The notes beneath the pieces are model-generated. The model ran no database searches. It had not been told where the DNA came from and was given only the letters and a program-made list of their open reading frames with translations. The translations under genes and the position numbers were made by a program. DNA of 64,000 nucleotides from Pseudazoarcus pumilus. GTDB lineage: Bacteria; Pseudomonadota; Gammaproteobacteria; Burkholderiales; Rhodocyclaceae. The stretch spans positions 1,302,001-1,366,000 of the forward strand of contig NZ_CP025682.1 of NCBI RefSeq assembly GCF_002872475.1, given 5' to 3'. Shown piece after piece: positions 58,684-64,000 of the stretch. Within the stretch, counting starts at the first letter, position 1. Every line of letters starts with the position of its first letter.

Positions 58684-58736
58684 CTGGCATGTTTTCTGCT
58701 ATCGTTCTGCGGTAATCCGCAACGCGATTCCCGTCC

Positions 58737-60473
58737 ATGGCCTCCATCAACGCGCTCCTGCTGGCGCTCGCCTTCCTGTTGTTCGTCAGTGTGCTGGCGA
58801 GCACGCTCTCGGCACGTCTGGGCCTGCCGCTGCTGCTGCTGTTTCTGGTGGTCGGCATGCTCGCGGGCGAGGAGGGGCCGGGCGGCATCCGCTTCGACGA
58901 CCTTGAGACCGCGATGCTCATCGGTCAGCTCGCGCTGGCCGTGATCCTGCTCGATGGCGGCTTGCGCACGCGCGTGTCGACCTTCCGCGTGGCCTTCGCG
59001 CCGGCGGCCATCCTCGCCACCTGGGGGGTCGTCGCCACGGTGCTGCTGCTGGGCGGCTTCGCCATCTGGCTGTTCGAGGTCGATTGGCGCGTTGGCCTGC
59101 TGCTGGCGGCCATCGTGGGCTCGACCGACGCCGCGGCGGTATTCTCCCTGCTGCGCAACAGCGGCGTGCGGCTCAATGACCGGGTCAAGGCGACGCTGGA
59201 GATCGAGTCCGGCGCCAACGACCCGATGGCGATCCTGCTGGTCACGGTGATGATCCAGACGCTGATGGCGCCCGGCGATACCGACGTGTGGTCCGTGCTG
59301 CGCATGCTGTTGCAGCAGTTCGCGCTCGGGCTCATCGCCGGGACGCTGGGCGGTTGGGTGCTGACACGCCTGCTCTCGCGCCTGCGGCTGGCCGAAGGCC
59401 TGTACGCGCTGCTGATCATGTCCGGTGGGCTGATGATTTTCGCCGCGACCAACGCGCTCGGCGGCAGCGGCTTTCTGGCGATCTACCTGGCCGGTCTGGT
59501 GGTCGGCAACCGGCGCTCGCACGCGACCGAACACGTGTTGCGTGTGATGGACGGTCTGGCCTGGCTGGCCCAGGCCGGCATGTTCCTGACGCTCGGCCTG
59601 CTGGTGGCGCCCTCGCAGCTGGTCGAGCACGCGCCGCTGTCGCTCGCCATGGCCGGCTTCCTGATGTTCGTCGCGCGCCCGCTGGCGGTGATGTCGTGCC
59701 TGTTCATGTTCCGCTTCTCGCTGCGAGAACTGGTCTACATCTCGTGGGTGGGTCTGCGCGGCGCGGTGCCAATTGTACTCGCGATCTACCCGCTGATCAT
59801 GGACGTGCCGAACTCCAGCCTGCTCTTCGTCGTGGCCTTTGCCGTGGTGCTGGTTTCGCTGCTGGTGCAGGGCGCCACCGTGCCGGTGGCGGCGCGCGCG
59901 CTGGGCGTCGTGGTGCCGCCACGCGACGAGCCGGTCGACCGCATCGAGGTGTGGGTGGACGACCATGCCACGCTGGATCTGATGGAGTATCACGTCGGTC
60001 GCCGGTCGCGTGCCGAGGGCATGCATCCGGACGAATTGACGCGCACCGAAGCCATCGTCGGCGTGCGTTGTGCCGCAGTGCTGCGCAACGGCCGGCTGGT
60101 GCCTCTGGACGACACCGTTACACTGGAGGAGGGCGACGCCGTGTGGCTGATCGCGCCCGACGGCATGGCCGAACCGCTGGCCGCGGCCTTCGCCGCCGGG
60201 CGAGACGACGAGCTGTCGATCAACGCCGGCTTCTTCGGCGAGTTCACGGTCGATCCGGATTGTCCGGCGGGTGATCTCGCCGCGGCCTATGGCCTGCAGC
60301 TGCGACCGGACGAAGAGACGCTGACCATTCGCATGCTGATCCGCCAGCGCCTCGGCCGACACGCGGTGGAGGGCGATCGCGTGCGCATCAACGCCTTCGA
60401 ACTGACGGTGCGTCACACCGACAGCCATGGCGAGATCGATCAGGTCGGCCTCAAGTGCCCACGTGTGCTCTGA
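58737..60473 (+). CDS. Potassium/proton antiporter (NhaP2/CvrA family, CPA1)
   Basis: 578 residues. About 12-13 helices of the Na+/H+ exchanger fold with IVGSTDAAAVFSLLRNSG, LEIESGANDPMAILLV and WVGLRGAVPIVLAIYPL. A cytosolic tail follows with a TrkA_C-like domain (about 405-485, VGVRCAAVLRNGRLVPLDD) and a CorC/HlyC-associated domain (about 490-578). The tail architecture matches NhaP2/YcgO, which exports K+ under nucleotide control. It stands alone downstream of the two-component pair. Confidence 0.88.
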   Translation: MASINALLLALAFLLFVSVLASTLSARLGLPLLLLFLVVGMLAGEEGPGGIRFDDLETAMLIGQLALAVILLDGGLRTRVSTFRVAFAPAAILATWGVVATVLLLGGFAIWLFEVDWRVGLLLAAIVGSTDAAAVFSLLRNSGVRLNDRVKATLEIESGANDPMAILLVTVMIQTLMAPGDTDVWSVLRMLLQQFALGLIAGTLGGWVLTRLLSRLRLAEGLYALLIMSGGLMIFAATNALGGSGFLAIYLAGLVVGNRRSHATEHVLRVMDGLAWLAQAGMFLTLGLLVAPSQLVEHAPLSLAMAGFLMFVARPLAVMSCLFMFRFSLRELVYISWVGLRGAVPIVLAIYPLIMDVPNSSLLFVVAFAVVLVSLLVQGATVPVAARALGVVVPPRDEPVDRIEVWVDDHATLDLMEYHVGRRSRAEGMHPDELTRTEAIVGVRCAAVLRNGRLVPLDDTVTLEEGDAVWLIAPDGMAEPLAAAFAAGRDDELSINAGFFGEFTVDPDCPAGDLAAAYGLQLRPDEETLTIRMLIRQRLGRHAVEGDRVRINAFELTVRHTDSHGEIDQVGLKCPRVL

Positions 60474-60479
60474 TACGGT

Positions 60480-60510
60480 TTCGCACAAGGCGCTGATGCT
60501 GCTGTAAAAT
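60480..60510 (+). promoter_or_regulatory. Candidate promoter for folD-purEK
   Basis: TTCGCA (60480-60485) and TAAAAT (60505-60510), 19-base spacer, just after the antiporter stop. The -10 is good (5 of 6); the -35 is weak. Confidence 0.35.
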
Positions 60511-60538
60511 CACGCCCTTTTTCGGAGCCCCGGTGCCC

Positions 60539-61411
60539 ATGACGGCTCGCATTCTCGACGGAAAGGCCTTGGCCGAGCGCGTTCGCAACGATATTGCCGC
60601 GCGTACTGCGGCGCTCGCGCAGCGCGGGGTGCAGCCGTGTCTCGCGGTGATCGTGGTCGGGGTCAACCCGGCTTCGGCCGTGTATGTACGCAACAAGGTC
60701 GCCGCCTGCGAGGCCGCCGGCATTCGGTCGCTGCGTTTCGACTACGCCGCTGACGCCTCGTGCGACGAGGTATTCGCGCGCATTGCGGCGCTCAATGCCG
60801 ATGCGTCCGTGCATGGCATCCTGGTGCAGTTGCCCCTGCCGCCACAGTTCGACGAACAGGCGGTGCTTGAGGCGATCGCGCTGGAAAAGGATGTCGACGG
60901 TTTTCATGCCGAGAACGTGGGTCGCTTGTCGCAGGGCCAGGAATGCTTCATTCCGTGCACGCCGCATGGCGTCATGAAGATGTTCGAGGCCGAAGGCGTG
61001 CCCCTGCAGGGTGCCGAGGCGGTGGTGATCGGGCGCTCCAACATCGTCGGCAAGCCGATGGCGATGTTGCTCACCAACGCCGGCGCGACGGTCACCGTGT
61101 GTCACTCGAAGACGCGTGACCTGGCGGCGCACACGCGCCGCGCCGACATCGTGGTGGCCGCCGTGGGGCGCCCGCGCTTCGTCACCGCCGACATGGTCAA
61201 GCCCGGTGCGGTAGTGATCGACGTGGGCATCAACCGCATCGAATCCGGCCCGGAAGCGGGCAAGCTGTGTGGTGACGTGGATTTCGCGTCGGTCGCCGAG
61301 GTCGCCTCGCTGGTCACGCCGGTGCCCGGTGGCGTCGGCCCGATGACCATCACGATGCTGCTCGAGAACACCCTGGAAGCGGCCGCGCGCGCCGCACGCA
61401 AGCGAGGATGA
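60539..61411 (+). CDS. folD: Methylenetetrahydrofolate dehydrogenase / cyclohydrolase
   Basis: 290 residues. [56 protein letters not shown], the NADP site [16 protein letters not shown] and [14 protein letters not shown] are all family signatures. It interconverts methylene- and formyl-tetrahydrofolate, feeding purine synthesis; purE and purK follow in the same operon. ATG 60539 is taken; a GTG at 60533 has a closer GGAG and is possible. purE overlaps or abuts its stop. Confidence 0.96.
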   Translation: MTARILDGKALAERVRNDIAARTAALAQRGVQPCLAVIVVGVNPASAVYVRNKVAACEAAGIRSLRFDYAADASCDEVFARIAALNADASVHGILVQLPLPPQFDEQAVLEAIALEKDVDGFHAENVGRLSQGQECFIPCTPHGVMKMFEAEGVPLQGAEAVVIGRSNIVGKPMAMLLTNAGATVTVCHSKTRDLAAHTRRADIVVAAVGRPRFVTADMVKPGAVVIDVGINRIESGPEAGKLCGDVDFASVAEVASLVTPVPGGVGPMTITMLLENTLEAAARAARKRG

Positions 61412-61413
61412 AG

Positions 61414-61908
61414 ATGAGCGACAATCCCGTGGTCGGCATCATCATGGGCTCGAATTCCGATTGGCCGACCATGCAGGCCGCGGCTCGCGTGCTCGAGGAG
61501 TTCGGTGTGGCCTTCGAGGCGCGCGTGGTCTCTGCGCACCGCACGCCCGACCTGATGTTCGAGTACGCCGACAATGCGCGCGCGCGCGGTCTCAAGGTCA
61601 TCATCGCCGGCGCCGGCGGCGCGGCCCATCTGCCGGGCATGGTGGCCGCGAAGACGACCTTGCCGGTGCTTGGCGTGCCGGTGCAGTCCAAGGCCCTGTC
61701 GGGCAAGGATTCGCTGCTGTCCATCGTGCAGATGCCGCGCGGCGTGCCGGTGGCGACCTTCGCCATCGGTGAGGCCGGCGCCGCCAACGCCGGGTTGTTC
61801 GCGGTGGCGTTGTTGGCCATCGACGACGCCGAGCTGGCCGACCGGCTCGACGACTATCGCGCGGCGCAGACGCAGCGCGTGCTCGACATGAAGCTGGATC
61901 TGCAATGA
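61414..61908 (+). CDS. purE: N5-carboxyaminoimidazole ribonucleotide mutase
   Basis: 164 residues. Class I Pur[15 protein letters not shown] with the conserved GSx[24 protein letters not shown] and [14 protein letters not shown]. It moves the carboxylate from N5-CAIR to C4 of AIR, after PurK. ATG 61414 fits GAGGA 5 bases upstream. ATG 61408 in the same frame overlaps the folD stop. The stop overlaps purK by four bases. Confidence 0.96.
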   Translation: MSDNPVVGIIMGSNSDWPTMQAAARVLEEFGVAFEARVVSAHRTPDLMFEYADNARARGLKVIIAGAGGAAHLPGMVAAKTTLPVLGVPVQSKALSGKDSLLSIVQMPRGVPVATFAIGEAGAANAGLFAVALLAIDDAELADRLDDYRAAQTQRVLDMKLDLQ

Positions 61909-63047
61909 TCCTGCCGCCGGCCACTCTGGGCATGCTCGGTGGCGGCCAGCTCGGCCGCTTCTTCGTTGCGGCCGCGCATGAAATGGGCTTCAAGGTATGG
62001 GTGCTTGACCCCGACCCGCACAGTCCGGCGGGCCTCATCGCCGATCATCATCTGGTGGCGGCCTTCGAGGACTTCGCGGCGCTTGACGTGCTCGCCGAGG
62101 CCTGTTCGGCAGTGACCACCGAATTCGAGAATGTCCCCGCGGCGACCCTGGAATACCTGTCCAAGTTCATCCCGGTGCATCCGTCTGCCCAGGCAGTGGC
62201 CGTGTGTCAGGACCGTATCCGCGAGAAGTCCTTTCTGTCCGACAACGGCATTCCGCACGGCCCGTTTGCGGTGATCCGTGCCGACGAGGACGTGCGCGGC
62301 GCCGACGAGACGCTGTTTCCGGCCATTCTCAAGATCGCCCGCTTCGGCTACGACGGCAAGGGGCAGGCGCGCGTGGCCACGCGTGAGGAGGCGCTGCACG
62401 CCTTCCACGCTTTTCACCGCGAGGCCTGCGTGCTCGAAAAGATGTTGCCCCTCGACAGCGAAGTGTCGGTGGTGCTCGCGCGCGACGAAGCCGGCACCGT
62501 GCGTTGTTTTCCGACCGCCGAGAACCGCCATCGCAACGGCATCCTCGACGTGACCATTGCCCCGGCACGCGTGGACGTTGCGCTCGCCGACGAGGCGCAG
62601 CGCATCGCCGCCACAGTGGCCGAGCGCCTGGGCTACATCGGTACCCTGGGCGTCGAGTTCTTCGTCACCGACGGGCGGCTGGTGGTCAACGAGATGGCGC
62701 CGCGTCCGCACAACAGCGGTCACCACACCATCGACGCCTGCGTGACCAGCCAGTACGACCAGCAGGTGCGCGTGCTCGCGGGCCTGCCGCTGGACGAACC
62801 GCGCCAGCATTCCTGCGCGGTCATGGTCAATCTGCTCGGCGACCTGTGGTACGAGGGCGACCGCCACCGCGAGCCGGACTGGACCGTGCTGCACCGCGAG
62901 CAGGGCCTGCGCCTGCACCTGTACGGCAAGCATCACGCGCGGCGTGGCCGCAAGATGGGCCACTTTACGGTGATCGGCACGGACGCCGACGACGTGTTCG
63001 AGCGTGCCATGCGCGCCCGTGCAGCCATCGGCATCACCGACGAATGA
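61905..63047 (+). CDS. purK: N5-carboxyaminoimidazole ribonucleotide synthase
   Basis: 380 residues of the ATP-grasp family. N-terminal [28 protein letters not shown], the ATP-grasp core ([37 protein letters not shown] and [11 protein letters not shown]) and a short C-terminal domain. It carboxylates AIR with bicarbonate and ATP. Translationally coupled to purE. Confidence 0.96.
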   Translation: MILPPATLGMLGGGQLGRFFVAAAHEMGFKVWVLDPDPHSPAGLIADHHLVAAFEDFAALDVLAEACSAVTTEFENVPAATLEYLSKFIPVHPSAQAVAVCQDRIREKSFLSDNGIPHGPFAVIRADEDVRGADETLFPAILKIARFGYDGKGQARVATREEALHAFHAFHREACVLEKMLPLDSEVSVVLARDEAGTVRCFPTAENRHRNGILDVTIAPARVDVALADEAQRIAATVAERLGYIGTLGVEFFVTDGRLVVNEMAPRPHNSGHHTIDACVTSQYDQQVRVLAGLPLDEPRQHSCAVMVNLLGDLWYEGDRHREPDWTVLHREQGLRLHLYGKHHARRGRKMGHFTVIGTDADDVFERAMRARAAIGITDE

Positions 63048-63072
63048 ACACCGATCTGGAACGCATCGCGAC

Positions 63073-64000
63073 GTGAGCATCCTCGCGCCGACACCCGAGA
63101 ACATCGCCCGCGCGGCCGATGCGCTGCGCGCCGGCGCACTCGTCGGCATGCCCACCGAAACCGTCTATGGCCTGGCTGCCGATGCGCTTGACGCCGACGC
63201 GGTGCGTCGCGTCTTCGCCGCAAAGGGGCGACCGGCGGACCACCCGCTGATCGTGCACCTGCCCTCGGCCGAGCATCTGCCGCAATGGGCGAGCAGCATT
63301 CCGAAGGAGGCCGTGGCGCTCGCCCGCGCCTTCTGGCCGGGCCCGCTGACGATGATCTTGCGTCGCGCCGAGGACGTGCCCGATGCCGTTACCGGCGGGC
63401 AGGACACGGTTGGCGTACGCGTGCCGGGCCACCCGGTCGCACTGGCGCTGCTCGCGGTGTTCGATTCGGGCATCGCCGCGCCCAGTGCCAACCGTTTCGG
63501 CCGCATCAGCCCCACCACCGCCCGTCACGTCGTCGAAGAGCTGGGCGAACAGGTGTCCATCGTGCTCGATGGCGGTGCCTGCGAGGTGGGCATCGAGTCG
63601 ACCATCGTGGACCTGTCGCGCGATACGCCCGTGCTGATGCGTCCCGGTGCGATCTCTTCGGAGGCCATCGCAGCCGTCATCGGCCGCCAACCGCTCACGC
63701 GCGACGAAGCGCTGGGCGACACCCCGCGCGTATCCGGCGCGCTCGCCGCGCACTACGCTCCGCGTACCCCGCTGATTCTCGTTGCCCCCGAGCGCTTGGC
63801 GCACGAAGTCTGTCGCGCAGGGCGCGTCGCCGTGCTCGCCCGCACAGCCGCCCCGCAGGACGTGTTCCACTGGCGCACCGCGCCGTCGGACCCGGTCGAC
63901 TATGCCCACGATCTGTACGTCGCCCTGCGCGAGCTCGACGCGCTCGGTGCGGATCTGATCGTCGTCGAGGCGCCGCCCGGTACCATCGAATGGCAGGCCG
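63073..64000 (+). CDS. L-threonylcarbamoyladenylate synthase, Sua5 type (3' end cut by window)
   Basis: At least 309 residues from a GTG start, 25 bases after purK. The YrdC-like domain is clear (VGMPTETVYGLAADALDADA, AAKGRPADHPLIVHL, FWPGPLTMILRR, GVRVPGHPVALALL, IAAPSANRFGRISPTTA, IESTIVDLSRDTPVLMRPG). A linker with GALAAHYAPRTPL and a C-terminal domain mark the long Sua5 form rather than short TsaC. It makes threonylcarbamoyl-AMP for t6A37 in tRNAs reading ANN codons. The frame is still open at the window end. Confidence 0.92.
   Translation, partial: MSILAPTPENIARAADALRAGALVGMPTETVYGLAADALDADAVRRVFAAKGRPADHPLIVHLPSAEHLPQWASSIPKEAVALARAFWPGPLTMILRRAEDVPDAVTGGQDTVGVRVPGHPVALALLAVFDSGIAAPSANRFGRISPTTARHVVEELGEQVSIVLDGGACEVGIESTIVDLSRDTPVLMRPGAISSEAIAAVIGRQPLTRDEALGDTPRVSGALAAHYAPRTPLILVAPERLAHEVCRAGRVAVLARTAAPQDVFHWRTAPSDPVDYAHDLYVALRELDALGADLIVVEAPPGTIEWQA

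Overview
The window is about 64 kb of very GC-rich bacterial chromosome. It is tightly packed with housekeeping genes on both strands. Gene content and order (hisC-tyrA-aroA/cmk-rpsA-ihfB-lapAB; thrS-infC-rpmI-rplT-pheST-ihfA-merR; aceE-aceF-lpd with a lipoyl domain on Lpd; infC starting at ATC) point to a Betaproteobacterium, most likely of the Rhodocyclales (Thauera/Azoarcus-like). The genus is inferred from gene style, not from a search. I see no prophage, insertion sequence, CRISPR array or integrative element. This looks like core chromosome with a few lineage-specific operons.

Layout. 1-11.1 kb: end of hisC, tyrA, a fused aroA-cmk, rpsA, ihfB, lapA, lapB, cysM, then a ydbH-ynbE-ydbL set (intermembrane lipid bridge) and a PolB-type exonuclease. 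11.1-18.9 kb: tRNA-Val and the translation cluster thrS-infC-rpmI-rplT-pheS-pheT-ihfA-merR, then tRNA-Pro. 19.0-26.5 kb: an accessory operon with a stand-alone formyltransferase-fold enzyme, a binding-protein/permease fusion, a second permease, a membrane-anchored TAXI-type binding protein, a complete polar amino-acid ABC importer and a small acidic protein. 26.5-30.8 kb: a YjdF/DUF2238 membrane protein, a secreted S8/S53-like peptidase, tRNA-Thr and class I fumarase. 31.0-37.7 kb: acetyl-CoA synthetase, a membrane PAS/degenerate-kinase/DEDDh-exonuclease fusion, a sodium:solute symporter with a large charged insertion, and tRNA-Ser. 37.7-46.7 kb: an MgtE-type Mg2+ channel with a duplicated N-domain segment, an Aer-like chemoreceptor, a histidine kinase, a CheY-like receiver and a 1272-residue REC-REC-PAS-GAF-GAF-PAS-GGDEF-EAL protein. 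46.7-58.7 kb: gamma-glutamyltransferase, a YbhB-like protein, the pyruvate dehydrogenase operon (minus strand) and a divergent FixL/FixJ-like two-component pair. 58.7-64 kb: a K+/H+ antiporter, folD, purE, purK and a truncated Sua5/TsaC gene.

How the genes work together. Central carbon metabolism recurs: pyruvate to acetyl-CoA (aceEF-lpd), acetate activation (acs) beside a probable carboxylate symporter, and a TCA-cycle step (fumarase). Two separate signalling blocks sit among these genes. The most unusual items are the formyltransferase/transport operon, where two permease pairs and three binding modules share one visible ATPase, and the acs-linked signalling-exonuclease fusion. Neither function can be settled from sequence alone.
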